Source of the DNA: Oscillospiraceae bacterium
GTDB lineage: Bacteria > Bacillota > Clostridia > Oscillospirales > Acutalibacteraceae
NCBI GenBank assembly: GCA_015066015.1
Contig: SVPE01000007.1
Span: 62,001 to 126,000, forward strand
Direction: 5' to 3'
DNA: 64,000 nucleotides
The notes beneath the pieces are model-generated. The model did not search any database. It was not told the origin of the DNA and saw only the letters and a program-made list of their open reading frames with translations. The position numbers and the translations under genes were made by a program. Within the stretch, counting starts at the first letter, position 1. Each line of letters begins with the position of its first letter. Shown in pieces: positions 10,301 to 17,341 of the stretch.

Positions 10301-10772
10301 AAGAGTTGAGAAAAAGACAACAAAGAATAACAGTGTAATGTGCTTTGTTACGTTAGAGGACATCAGCGCTTCTGTTGAGTGTATTGTTTTTTCAAAGCTT
10401 TATGCTGACAGAGTCGTACATCTTCAGGCAGGCAATGTAATTGTCATTACAGGAAGACTAAGTCTTCGTGAAGAAAAGGAGCCAACTGTTATCTGCGAGA
10501 CGATAGAGCCGAATCCGTACAATATTCTGAAGGATGAACTGAAAAAGAAAAAGCAGCGTAAGGGTGTTTTTCTCAGATTCGAAAGCATAAATTCACCGCT
10601 GAAATCAAAGGTTGACAAGCTTTTTGAATCCTGTGACGGCGACAGGGATCTCTATTATTTTTATATCGACACAAAGAAATACGAGCACAGAAAAACTGTT
10701 TCTGTCAATATATCTCTTTTAGACTCGTTGAGAGAGATGCTCGGTGAAGAAAATGTTGTCGTAAGAGATTAA
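7308..10772 (+). CDS. dnaE: DNA polymerase III alpha subunit (DnaE)
   Basis: This 1154-residue C-family replicative polymerase has an N-terminal PHP domain starting THLHLHTEYSLLDG. The polymerase palm carries the catalytic aspartates in PDFDIDF (Asp 397 and 399) and Asp 549 in KMDFLGLRTL. Helix-hairpin-helix and tau-binding regions follow, with an OB fold near 1000-1080 (VRIYGIISRVEKK). Length and order are those of DnaE rather than the exonuclease-containing PolC. An AAGGAGG ribosome binding site precedes the ATG, and the gene is 15 bp after rqcH. Clostridia normally carry PolC as well, so this may be the lagging-strand or repair enzyme. Confidence 0.96.
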   Translation: MAFTHLHLHTEYSLLDGACRIGKLMDRVKSLGQNSVAITDHGVMYGVIDFYNAAKENGVKPIIGCECYVAARSRHEKVHGIDNKRYHLVLLCENETGYKNLIAMVSRAWTEGFYTKPRIDRELLSKHSEGLIALSGCLAGEVSSCLARGDYNGAKEAALWYRDLFGKDRYYLEIQNHGLREQLEINPDIIRLSRETGIPLVATNDCHYLEKEDSSLQQVLICIQTNHTLGEETGLEFSTDEFYVKSEEEMLSLFSDIPEAISNTQKISEMCNLDFEFGNTKLPHFEVPNNMDHFEYFKNQCFFGLCKHFGDNPPQNYVERLNYELEVINKMGYVDYFLIVHDFIRHAKSRNIPVGPGRGSGAGSLAAFCIGITGIDPIKYNLLFERFLNPERVSMPDFDIDFCYVRRQEVIDYVISKYGADHVAQIVTFGTMAARGAVRDVGRVLAIPYGTVDEVAKLIPNELKITIDKALKVSPELRQLYSDDDRVKNLIDIARKVEGMPRHASTHAAGVVITRDPVSSYVPLALNDEAAVTQYTMVALERLGLLKMDFLGLRTLTVIDDAVKLIKKNNPDFNLDSIDIKDKATFDMLSQGRTDAVFQYESAGMRSVLSRLKPESLEDLIAVISLYRPGPADSIDTYIHNRHHPEDTVYKSELLKGILDVTYGCMVYQEQVMEICRKVAGYSYGRADLVRRAMSKKKLDIMEKERQIFIHGIPGDEICTGAISHGVSEKVANDIFDEMSNFAKYAFNKSHAAAYAYVSYQTAWLKCHYPCELLAATLTSVLDSSVKVSGYIAECTRLGIKVLAPSVNSSFEGFTVKNGAIRFGLLAIKNLGRGFIRTIINEREAAGRYTNFYSFCKRVYSKEFNRRAVESLIKSGALDGLDLNRRQMLYMLPVIVGELDADKNKNVAGQIGFFDEGSQFSGLNEIQAPDFDELPKKELLYFEKEITGLYISGHPMDEYNDVALKIKADRISEIIETDGGFGSRYKDNCKVRIYGIISRVEKKTTKNNSVMCFVTLEDISASVECIVFSKLYADRVVHLQAGNVIVITGRLSLREEKEPTVICETIEPNPYNILKDELKKKKQRKGVFLRFESINSPLKSKVDKLFESCDGDRDLYYFYIDTKKYEHRKTVSVNISLLDSLREMLGEENVVVRD

Positions 10773-10788
10773 TATTTGTATATTTTTG

Positions 10789-10817
10789 TTGAAAAAAACA
10801 ATACTTTATGCTATGAT
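10789..10817 (+). promoter_or_regulatory. Promoter of the GH38 mannosidase gene
   Basis: TTGAAA at 10789-10794, 17-bp spacer, TATGAT at 10812-10817. It starts in the 83-bp gap behind dnaE. Confidence 0.65.
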
Positions 10818-10855
10818 ACAAATATATGTAAAGATAAAATTTTACGAGGTGCTTT

Positions 10856-13800
10856 ATGAACTTCAAAGACAAAAAAATCTACACAATTGCAACTGCTCAT
10901 CTTGATACAGTATGGAACTGGGATTTTGAGCACGTTATCAATGTTTGTCTCAAGGACACACTTTATGATAACTTCAATCTTTTTGATAAGTATCCTGATT
11001 ACCGATTCAATTTTGAGGGCGCATACAGATACGAGCTTTTTGAGGAATATTATCCCGAAGAATTCAACAAACTTAAGGAGCTTGTAGCTGAAGGTAAATG
11101 GAATGTTACCGGCAGTGCATACGAAAACGGTGACGTAAACGTACCGTCGCCCGAAAGTCTTTTCCGTAACATTCTTTACGGAAACAGATACTTTGAAAAG
11201 ACCTTCGGCAAAAAAAGTAACGATATCTTCCTTCCTGACTGCTTTGGTTTTGGTTGGGCACTTCCCTCGATTATCAACCATGCAGGTCTGAAGGGTTTTT
11301 CAACTCAGAAGCTTACATGGGGCGGTGCTTACGGCAGGCCCTTCGACATCGGACTCTGGTACGGTGTTGACGGTAATCCTTGTTTTGCTTCAATTGATGC
11401 AAAGTCATATTGCACAACATTTAAAACCGTAAGAGATAAGAAGGATCTTAAGGAAAAGCTCAATAACAACATCGAAAAGTATAATATTCCATGGACTTTT
11501 GCATATCACGGTGTAGGTGATGTAGGCGGTGCTCCGAAGGAGGAATCTGTAAAAACAGTTTGTACAGAGCTCAGCCAGAACGACAGCAACGACATAAAGG
11601 TTCTTTGCTCAACACCTACCGAATTCTTTGAAGATATGGCACAGCTTGACGAAGAGGATATGGCACATCTTCCCACTTGGAATAACGAGCTTGTTATGAC
11701 CGATCACGGTGTCGGATCATATATTTCACGTGCATTCAGTAAAAGAAGCAACAGAAAAAATGAGGAGCTTGCCGATATGGCTGAAAGAGCAGCGGTAACC
11801 GCCTGTGCACTTTCAAAGGTTCCTTATCCTAAAAAGGAGCTTGATCTTGGCTGGAAGAGAACAATTGCACACACCTTTCACGACGATATTACAGGTACAT
11901 CTGTTCAGCGTGTATATCAGCGTTCATGGAATGACTATATTCTCAGTGCAAACCAGCTTTCAAACGTATACGAATCTGCAAGTGCAGAGGTTATCCGTTC
12001 TCTCGATACATCTTGGGTCAAGGGCATTGCCGTTGTTCTCGGTAACAGTATCGAGCACGGACGCTTTTCGGCAGTTGATATTGAAATTCCTGCTACAGAA
12101 GGCTTTGAATATGTAAGAGCTTTTGATAAGGCAGGCAGAGAGCTTCCGGCTCAGGTGAACAGTGCTGACAAAAAATCAATGAAGATTACCGTTGCCGCTT
12201 ATGTTCCGGCTATGGGCTATAAGGTAGTTGATGTAATGTACAGTAAGGAGCCCTGTAAGCTTAATACGGGACTTCGTGTCGGAACAAGAATTATTGAAAA
12301 CTTCAAGTACATTGTTTCTGTTGACGATAACGGTGACATATCATCAATTATCGATAAGACAAGGGACGATGCGGAGCTTCTCAATAAGCCTATAAGATAT
12401 GAACTCAACAAATATAAGGGTGCAAACGAGTATGCTGCATGGGAGCTCAGATATAAGGAAATCAATAAGTATCCCTGGGAGTATGCAAGACACGGTGTAT
12501 GCACGGTATACGAAAAGGGTCCTGCAAGAGTTACACTCAAGGTTGAACAAAAGAGTGGTAAGTCATCCTTCAGATATTACGTTTCACTTGTTGCAGGCTG
12601 TCCTTGGGTTAGTGTCTATAATGAAATAGAGTGGCGCGAATTCAGAAAGACCTTACATAACGGCTTCATCTTCAACGCAGTTAACGAAAACGCTACATTT
12701 GACCTTGGTCTTGGCGCAATCAGAAGAGGCACTGCAACAAAGAAGCTTTACAGTGTACCTGCTCAGAAGTGGGCCGATCTTACCGATAAATCTGAAAACT
12801 TTGGTGTTTCGGTATTCAGTGACTGTAAGTATGCATGGATGAAGAAGGACAACAGAACTCTTCGTCTTACAGTCCTTCACTCACCCAAGAAGTATTACAG
12901 ACATGACAGTGTTCAGGGTATGCTCGATTTCGGTCTTAACAGATATTCCTATGCTATATATTCCCACCTGGGAGATTGCTCGAACGGAACCCAGCTTAAT
13001 GCACGCTTCTTTAATCAGCCGGTAACTGCTTTCATCTGTGATAAGCATAACGGAATTCTCGGTGATGAGTACTCCTTCTGTTCAATTAATACAGAGGATG
13101 TAATCATAAGAGCCGTTAAGAAGGCCGAAGACAGCGATGAGATTATCATCAGAGTAAACGAAGGCTCATGTAAGGTTATAAAGGATGTTGAGATTTCTCT
13201 TGGTAAGGGTATCGTTTCGGCGCGCGAATGCAATGCATTTGAAGAAGAAATCGGTGAAGCTAAGGTTGTCGGCGGTAAGCTTGTGTTTGATATGGATCCT
13301 TATCAGATCCGCACATTTGCTGTAAAGCTTGCAGATTCTTGCGTATCAGAGCCTTCACAGCAGGCGGTAATTGAGCTTCCCTACAACAGAAACGGTGTAA
13401 CCTTCAATACCAACAGAGACAGCACCGTTATTCCCAAGCTTAATGTTTCTATTCCCGGTGAAATCTTCCCTGAAACAATTGAGTGCTACGGTATCAGCTT
13501 CAAGACCGGTGCAACAACCGAAAATGCAAACAACATTCTTGTTGCTGACGGTCAGGAGCTTTCAGTTTACGGTAAGAAGCTTTATATTGTTGCAGCAAGC
13601 CTCGGCGGTGATAAGCAATTCGATTTTACTGTCGGTGATGAAAAAGTGACGGTTAAAGTTCAGTCTATAAACGACCGCATCGGACGTTGGGATCTTTATG
13701 ATCTTGGCGAAACTGCAAAAATCAAGACTGACAGATTGGCTTGGGAGTGCACACACACCCATTCACTTAAGGCGGATAATGCTGCTGCACAGCTTTACTT

Positions 13801-14032
13801 CTTTATGTATGAGTTTAATCTCGGCGATGCAGAGAAGGTTGTTCTTCCTTCTGACAGTGATCTTATCATTCTTGCCGCAACACAGAGCCGCGACGGTTCC
13901 TTCATAAAGCTTGAAACACCCGTTTATGAGAGAGTTCAGGAACGCAAGTTTGATTATAAGATGAATCTTAAAGAAAAGATCAATCATAAATATAATATGA
14001 TGATTTCAAAGAAACCTCACAACAAATCATAA
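10856..14032 (+). CDS. Glycoside hydrolase family 38 alpha-mannosidase
   Basis: This 1058-residue protein is a GH38 enzyme, releasing alpha-linked mannose by a retaining, zinc-dependent mechanism. The zinc site starts with AHLDTVW (His 15, Asp 17). The nucleophile is Asp 128 in LPDCFGFGWALPS, and the conserved HTFHDDITGTS (His 342, Asp 343-344) provides further ligands. The C-terminal two thirds are the usual beta-sandwich domains. There is no signal peptide, so it probably acts in the cytoplasm on imported mannosides or N-glycan fragments. A GH125 alpha-mannosidase at 45.7 kb may act on related substrates. It has its own promoter and a GAGGTG ribosome binding site. Confidence 0.93.
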   Translation: MNFKDKKIYTIATAHLDTVWNWDFEHVINVCLKDTLYDNFNLFDKYPDYRFNFEGAYRYELFEEYYPEEFNKLKELVAEGKWNVTGSAYENGDVNVPSPESLFRNILYGNRYFEKTFGKKSNDIFLPDCFGFGWALPSIINHAGLKGFSTQKLTWGGAYGRPFDIGLWYGVDGNPCFASIDAKSYCTTFKTVRDKKDLKEKLNNNIEKYNIPWTFAYHGVGDVGGAPKEESVKTVCTELSQNDSNDIKVLCSTPTEFFEDMAQLDEEDMAHLPTWNNELVMTDHGVGSYISRAFSKRSNRKNEELADMAERAAVTACALSKVPYPKKELDLGWKRTIAHTFHDDITGTSVQRVYQRSWNDYILSANQLSNVYESASAEVIRSLDTSWVKGIAVVLGNSIEHGRFSAVDIEIPATEGFEYVRAFDKAGRELPAQVNSADKKSMKITVAAYVPAMGYKVVDVMYSKEPCKLNTGLRVGTRIIENFKYIVSVDDNGDISSIIDKTRDDAELLNKPIRYELNKYKGANEYAAWELRYKEINKYPWEYARHGVCTVYEKGPARVTLKVEQKSGKSSFRYYVSLVAGCPWVSVYNEIEWREFRKTLHNGFIFNAVNENATFDLGLGAIRRGTATKKLYSVPAQKWADLTDKSENFGVSVFSDCKYAWMKKDNRTLRLTVLHSPKKYYRHDSVQGMLDFGLNRYSYAIYSHLGDCSNGTQLNARFFNQPVTAFICDKHNGILGDEYSFCSINTEDVIIRAVKKAEDSDEIIIRVNEGSCKVIKDVEISLGKGIVSARECNAFEEEIGEAKVVGGKLVFDMDPYQIRTFAVKLADSCVSEPSQQAVIELPYNRNGVTFNTNRDSTVIPKLNVSIPGEIFPETIECYGISFKTGATTENANNILVADGQELSVYGKKLYIVAASLGGDKQFDFTVGDEKVTVKVQSINDRIGRWDLYDLGETAKIKTDRLAWECTHTHSLKADNAAAQLYFFMYEFNLGDAEKVVLPSDSDLIILAATQSRDGSFIKLETPVYERVQERKFDYKMNLKEKINHKYNMMISKKPHNKS

Positions 14033-14039
14033 AATGACT

Positions 14040-14070
14040 GCAGTCCCTGTTAAACACAGGGATTGCTTTA
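14040..14070 (+). terminator. Hairpin after the GH38 gene
   Basis: GCAGTCCCTGT (14040-14050) pairs with ACAGGGATTGC (14056-14066) with one G-T pair. The following T-tract is short (TTTAT), so termination may be partial. The hairpin lies upstream of the preferred start of the next gene and argues against an earlier start at 14034. Confidence 0.6.
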
Positions 14071-14084
14071 TGCAGGTGATTATA

Positions 14085-14918
14085 ATGTTAAAATCCAATT
14101 GCCACACACATACAACCTATTGTGACGGCAAAAATTCAGCAAGAGAAATGATTGAAGCGGCAATCAGCAAGGGTTTTATAAGTCTCGGTTTTTCAGGTCA
14201 CAGTCCGATGAAAAATAAAAATGACTGGACGATGACAGAGGAAAAAACAAAGCTTTATACCGAAGAAATCCGTCGCCTGAAAGAAGAATATTCTGAGAGG
14301 ATAGATATCCTTTGCGGAATAGAGCTTGATAACGATTTTGACGGTGTAAATCCCGATGACTTTGATTATGTTATCGGCTCTGTACATCAGCTGAAAAAAG
14401 ATGAAACAGTATATGACATTGACTACACTGCTGATATGCTTAAAAAAGCTACTGATGAATTCTTTGGCGGCTCTTTCAACCGGATGAGTAAATACTACTA
14501 TGACACCCTTGCCGATTTTATCATTAATACCAAGGTTGACGTCGTAGGACACATTGACCTGATAACAAAATTCAACCTTGATGTCGCTCTTTTTGACGAG
14601 AGTGATTGTGAATACAGAAAAAACGTTTTTGATGCTGTTGACCGTATCCTTGAGAAAAGGCCCGACGTGTTTTTTGAGGTAAATACCGGAGCTATGTATC
14701 GTGTAGGCAAGAAAACACCTTATCCTGCCGAATTTATTCTCCGTTACATCAAAGAAAGAGGCGGAAAAATTACTCTTACATCTGACTCACACAATACGGA
14801 GTCCCTTGATTTCGCCTATGAGAAAGCAATCGGATTTATCAGAAAATGCGGTTTTGATGAGATTTTTTATATCACCTCAGACGGTTGGAAGAAAATTAAT
14901 ATAGGAGACGCAGGATGA
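14085..14918 (+). CDS. PHP-domain phosphoesterase, probable histidinol-phosphatase
   Basis: This 277-residue PHP protein resembles HisJ/HisK histidinol-phosphatases, which dephosphorylate L-histidinol phosphate. Metal ligands are visible in [11 protein letters not shown] (residues 5-15), [31 protein letters not shown] and the C-terminal TSDSHNTE. The ATG at 14085 is preferred over 14034 because AGGTG at 14074-14078 precedes it and the family begins at this histidine motif. It overlaps mntP by 4 bp. The his operon at 38 kb lacks this activity, which supports the proposed role; another phosphoester substrate remains possible. Confidence 0.8.
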   Translation: MLKSNCHTHTTYCDGKNSAREMIEAAISKGFISLGFSGHSPMKNKNDWTMTEEKTKLYTEEIRRLKEEYSERIDILCGIELDNDFDGVNPDDFDYVIGSVHQLKKDETVYDIDYTADMLKKATDEFFGGSFNRMSKYYYDTLADFIINTKVDVVGHIDLITKFNLDVALFDESDCEYRKNVFDAVDRILEKRPDVFFEVNTGAMYRVGKKTPYPAEFILRYIKERGGKITLTSDSHNTESLDFAYEKAIGFIRKCGFDEIFYITSDGWKKINIGDAG

Positions 14919-15499
14919 GTATATTTGAGCTTTTTATAATTGCAGTCGGGCTTTCTATGGATGCTTTTGCCGTTGCGGTATGTAAGGGTCTTTCTGTGTA
15001 TAAGCTAAAGCCGAAGCATATGCTTGTTACGGGTCTGTGGTTTGGCGGATTTCAGGGACTTATGCCGCTTATAGGTTATCTTCTCGGCTCAACCTTTGAA
15101 AAGTACATAACACCCGTTGACCATTGGGTAGCCTTCGTGCTTCTTGGTATTATCGGTGCAAATATGATAAAAGAGTCTCTTTCAAAAGAGGAGGAGTGTG
15201 ACTGTGAAAACGGCTCAGACAATGCCTTTTCGGTTAAAACGATGTTTGTAATGGCAGTTGCAACAAGCATTGACGCTCTTGCTGTCGGCATAACGTTTGC
15301 TCTTCTTCCTGATGTTAATATTAGTGCTGCAGTTATGTTTATCGGTATAATTACATTTGTTCTTTCTTGTGTCGGTATAAAAATCGGCAATGTCTTTGGA
15401 GCAAAATTCAAAAGCAAAGCTGAGCTGGCCGGGGGAATAATACTTATCCTTATGGGAACAAAAATCCTGCTTGAGCATCTTGGAGTAATAAATTTTTAA
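14915..15499 (+). CDS. mntP: Manganese efflux pump MntP
   Basis: This 194-residue membrane protein is built as two repeats of three transmembrane helices, the MntP (DUF204) fold that exports Mn2+. The repeated aspartate motifs are [12 protein letters not shown] at about 14-25 and [12 protein letters not shown] at about 117-128. A short acidic/cysteine loop ([13 protein letters not shown]) joins the halves. The ATG overlaps the PHP gene stop. No yybP-ykoY manganese riboswitch is possible directly upstream because the preceding gene occupies that space. Confidence 0.92.
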   Translation: MSIFELFIIAVGLSMDAFAVAVCKGLSVYKLKPKHMLVTGLWFGGFQGLMPLIGYLLGSTFEKYITPVDHWVAFVLLGIIGANMIKESLSKEEECDCENGSDNAFSVKTMFVMAVATSIDALAVGITFALLPDVNISAAVMFIGIITFVLSCVGIKIGNVFGAKFKSKAELAGGIILILMGTKILLEHLGVINF

Positions 15500-15521
15500 G
15501 CTAATAACGGCAAAGTTTCTC

Positions 15522-15550
15522 TTGACAAAGGGGAGATCTTGTGCTATTAT
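15522..15550 (+). promoter_or_regulatory. Promoter of tRNA-Val
   Basis: TTGACA at 15522-15527, 17-bp spacer, TATTAT at 15545-15550, 11 bp before the mature tRNA. Confidence 0.8.
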
Positions 15551-15561
15551 ATATGAGCTTT

Positions 15562-15638
15562 GAGGGTGTAGCTCAGTTGGTCAGAGTACTTGCTTGACAT
15601 GCAAGGGGTCGGTGGTTCGAGCCCACTCATCCTCACCA
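15562..15638 (+). tRNA. tRNA-Val (anticodon GAC)
   Basis: A 77-nt cloverleaf with the CCA end encoded. The acceptor stem GAGGGTG/CATCCTC has one G-T pair. The anticodon stem CTTGC/GCAAG encloses the loop TTGACAT, giving anticodon GAC (valine, GUC/GUU codons). The T-arm contains GGTTCGA. Its 3' half from 15592 is repeated exactly at 17207-17253, so this gene is the likely target of the islet downstream. Confidence 0.95.
15592..15638 (+). repeat. Left copy of 47-bp direct repeat (putative att site in tRNA-Val)
   Basis: The segment from the anticodon stem to the CCA end is identical, base for base, to 17207-17253 (offset 1615 bp). Sequences outside the 47 bp differ at once on both sides. This is the arrangement left by site-specific integration into a tRNA 3' end. 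Confidence 0.85.
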
Positions 15639-15640
15639 AA

Positions 15641-15668
15641 AATCCAAGTCTTCGGACTTGGATTTTTT
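15641..15668 (+). terminator. Terminator after tRNA-Val (left, islet side)
   Basis: AATCCAAGTC (15641-15650), loop TTCG, GACTTGGATT (15655-15664), then a T-run. It differs in sequence from the terminator behind the right repeat copy, as expected if one of the two arrived with the islet. Confidence 0.9.
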
Positions 15669-15861
15669 CATTTATGTCCGTAGGATATAACATCATTTTT
15701 TGACCAACGGGAAAAAACTTCATTCAGCTACCGAGCTGACTTCATTTGCGGACATAAATGAATGAAGTTGCCTTATGGCAAATGAAGTGCTTCGCAATGA
15801 AGTGTGCCTGCGGCACAATGAAGTTGCCCTGACGGGCAAAATTAAAAGGCGGGACACCCGC
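15667..15861 (+). repeat. Array of short hairpins joined by an 8-base AATGAAGT linker
   Basis: This stretch has no gene. TTCATTTATGTCCG (15667-15680) and its exact complement at 15749-15762 enclose two linkers in inverted sense, ACTTCATT at 15717 and 15739, around the hairpin CAGCT-ACCG-AGCTG. Then come four direct AATGAAGT copies, at 15761, 15781, 15796 and 15817. They alternate with hairpins TGCC-TTAT-GGCA, GC-TTC-GC, GTGCC-TGC-GGCAC and TGCCC-TGAC-GGGCA. A last hairpin, GCGGG-ACA-CCCGC, ends at 15861. Unit length varies, so this is neither a CRISPR array nor a simple tandem repeat. Function is unknown. Confidence 0.75.
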
Positions 15862-15889
15862 ACCCGATTATTATAAAAAAATAAAGGTA

Positions 15890-15918
15890 TTGATTTTTTC
15901 GCGTAAAAGTGCTAAACT
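15890..15918 (+). promoter_or_regulatory. Promoter of the structured RNA
   Basis: TTGATT at 15890-15895, 17-bp spacer, TAAACT at 15913-15918 (4 of 6 in each box). The predicted start, about 15925, is exactly the first base of the long inverted repeat. Confidence 0.55.
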
Positions 15919-15924
15919 AATTAT

Positions 15925-16142
15925 GCCAAACAAACTGAATAAACAGAATTGACGGGGATATTTTATCTTTTTACGGGATAACTATACCTTTATTTAGTCA
16001 TAATATCATTGAATTTGTTAAAAATGCAGATTCCATTAGATATTATGGCTTGGATTGTTATATCCCCATTCTGTTTAGTTTGTTTGGCGACAATCGGAGT
16101 TTGCATTTTATGTGTGTCAGCTTCGGTTGGCGCACTTTTTTA
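15925..16142 (+). ncRNA. Putative highly structured RNA (about 218 nt), family not recognised
   Basis: The 5' end (15925-15961) pairs with 16060-16088 as a 29-bp helix of 12, 9 and 8 perfect pairs, interrupted only by two 4-nt bulges on the 5' side (GAAT and TGAC). Inside is an asymmetric bubble, then a second 12-bp stem, AGTCATAATATC with GATATTATGGCT, capped by a small GAAT/ATTC stem. GGGATA occurs twice on the 5' side, so the 3' strand TATCCCC could pair in two registers. A promoter-like sequence precedes it and a strong terminator ends it. It could be a free-standing RNA or the leader of the LRR gene, 88 bp further on. Confidence 0.55.
16112..16142 (+). terminator. Terminator of the structured RNA, upstream of the LRR gene
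   Basis: GTGTGTCAGC (16112-16121), loop TTCG, GTTGGCGCAC (16126-16135): ten consecutive pairs including three G-T, followed by seven T. No clear promoter lies between it and the LRR gene at 16231. Confidence 0.85.
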
Positions 16143-16230
16143 TTTTGTGGGATGAAATTGTGTAGCATTCAGGAAGGGAGAAAAGAAAGAAAACTATCCA
16201 CAGAAATATTTTATTGAAAGGATTTTTGTA

Positions 16231-16965
16231 ATGAAGAAAATAGGTTTATTGTTTGCGACGGTGCTTATGATTATGCTTTTTGCATTTTCTGCCAGTGCGG
16301 CAACTGAGGGTTATTACACCTATGAGATTAAAAACGGTGAAGCGACTATAACAGATGTTAACACATCAATCAGCGGTGACATAACTATACCTGCCACACT
16401 TGGCGGTTACAGTGTTACTACTATAGGTTATGGGGCTTTTGATCGTTGCAACAACCTCACAAGTGTAACAATCCCCGACAGTGTTACATATATAGTTAAT
16501 TTAGCCTTCAGTAACTGCACAAGCCTTAAAAGTGTAACAATCCCCGACAGTGTTACATCAATTTACGACAGCGCCTTCTATAACTGCACAAGCCTTGAGA
16601 GTGTAACAATCCCCGATAGTGTTGCATCTATAGGTATTGAGGCCTTCCATGGCTGCGAAAGCCTTCAGGCGGTATATTTTGGTGGTACCGAGAAGAAGTG
16701 GGATGAAATTACATCAGGTAATAATGATGAGAGTTTGAAAAATGCCACAATATTTTTTAAAGATGGAGTGAGATGTAAGAAACACACCGATGAAGACCAC
16801 GACGGTTACTGTGACATTTGCAAAGAAATGACACCTGAAAGAGCCAACTGCTCCTGCAATTGCCACAAATCAGGCTTTATGGGCTTTATTTGGAAGATTA
16901 TACTCTTCTTCAACAAGCTCTTTAAAATCAATCCCGTTTGTGCCTGCGGTGTAGCACACTATTAA
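16231..16965 (+). CDS. Secreted BspA-type leucine-rich-repeat protein with Cys-rich C-terminal module
   Basis: This 244-residue protein starts with a signal peptide ([22 protein letters not shown]). About five LRR_5 repeats follow at roughly residues 55-155, with the unit C[12 protein letters not shown]; at DNA level they are close to 69-bp tandem copies. BspA-like repeats usually mediate surface adhesion. Near the end come [13 protein letters not shown], then CSCNCHK, a hydrophobic aromatic stretch ([13 protein letters not shown]) and the terminal CACGVAHY. The protein lacks an LPxTG sorting signal. It is the only gene of the tRNA-Val islet. Ribosome binding site GAAAGGA lies before the ATG. 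Confidence 0.85.
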   Translation: MKKIGLLFATVLMIMLFAFSASAATEGYYTYEIKNGEATITDVNTSISGDITIPATLGGYSVTTIGYGAFDRCNNLTSVTIPDSVTYIVNLAFSNCTSLKSVTIPDSVTSIYDSAFYNCTSLESVTIPDSVASIGIEAFHGCESLQAVYFGGTEKKWDEITSGNNDESLKNATIFFKDGVRCKKHTDEDHDGYCDICKEMTPERANCSCNCHKSGFMGFIWKIILFFNKLFKINPVCACGVAHY

Positions 16966-16974
16966 AAACAACAA

Positions 16975-17010
16975 AAGGGAACGGATCAAAACCGTTCCCT
17001 TAAATTTTTT
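16975..17010 (+). terminator. Terminator after the LRR gene
   Basis: AAGGGAACGG (16975-16984), 7-nt loop, CCGTTCCCTT (16992-17001), then AAATTTTTT. Confidence 0.9.
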
Positions 17011-17206
17011 ATAGTTATTATAATGCTTCAAAAAAGTTGCTAATTACTTGCTTAAGACCTGTTGCTTTTCTGCTGCTTTTGGATTATACTGTTATTGGTT
17101 TATTTGTTCGACTTTTATGGGTAACAACTTACCCCAAAACCCGAAATAATGATTATTAAAAGCAAGAGAAATGCTATGAAAATCGTACCTTAACGCCGTC
17201 AGGCGG
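17011..17206. other. Gene-free right end of the tRNA-Val islet
   Basis: No credible gene, promoter or integrase remnant was seen. The last bases before the right repeat form a small CGCC-GTCA-GGCG hairpin (about 17194-17205) that resembles the hairpins at the left end of the islet. Confidence 0.5.
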
Positions 17207-17253
17207 GCTTGACATGCAAGGGGTCGGTGGTTCGAGCCCACTCATCCTCACCA
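17207..17253 (+). repeat. Right copy of 47-bp direct repeat: displaced 3' half of tRNA-Val
   Basis: Identical to the tRNA-Val 3' half at 15592-15638, including the CCA. There is no acceptor 5' strand or D-arm before it, so it cannot make a tRNA. By the usual logic of tRNA-site integration this would be the original gene end, pushed 1615 bp downstream. Confidence 0.85.
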
Positions 17254-17254
17254 T

Positions 17255-17291
17255 AAATATCCCGTTCGTGAAAACGAATGGGATATTTTTT
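17255..17291 (+). terminator. Terminator behind the displaced tRNA-Val end
   Basis: AAATATCCCGTTCGT (17255-17269), loop GAAA, ACGAATGGGATATTT (17274-17288): 15 pairs with one G-T, then a T-run. It was probably the tRNA gene's own terminator before the islet inserted. Confidence 0.85.
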
Positions 17292-17296
17292 GTAAT

Positions 17297-17326
17297 TAAA
17301 AAACGAGGTCAGACGACCTCGTTTTT
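17297..17326. terminator. Bidirectional terminator
   Basis: AACGAGGTC (17302-17310), loop AGAC, GACCTCGTT (17315-17323), flanked by A-run and T-run. It serves the minus-strand membrane protein gene that ends at 17342 and would stop plus-strand readthrough too. Confidence 0.85.
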
Positions 17327-17341
17327 GCTGTAATTGTCCGA

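Noticed and set aside
15717-15838. Possible CRISPR array because a short motif recurs
   Set aside because: The repeated unit is only 8 bases, spacing varies from 15 to 22 bases, the intervening sequences are palindromes, and two copies are inverted. No cas gene is in the window.
15925-16142. Structured RNA read as 6S RNA
   Set aside because: A long rod with central bubble is similar in outline, but the bubble is very asymmetric and no familiar 6S sequence was recognised; location on an islet is also unusual. Left as unassigned.
17207-17253. A second functional tRNA-Val gene
   Set aside because: Only the 3' half is present; there is no acceptor 5' strand, D-arm or promoter.
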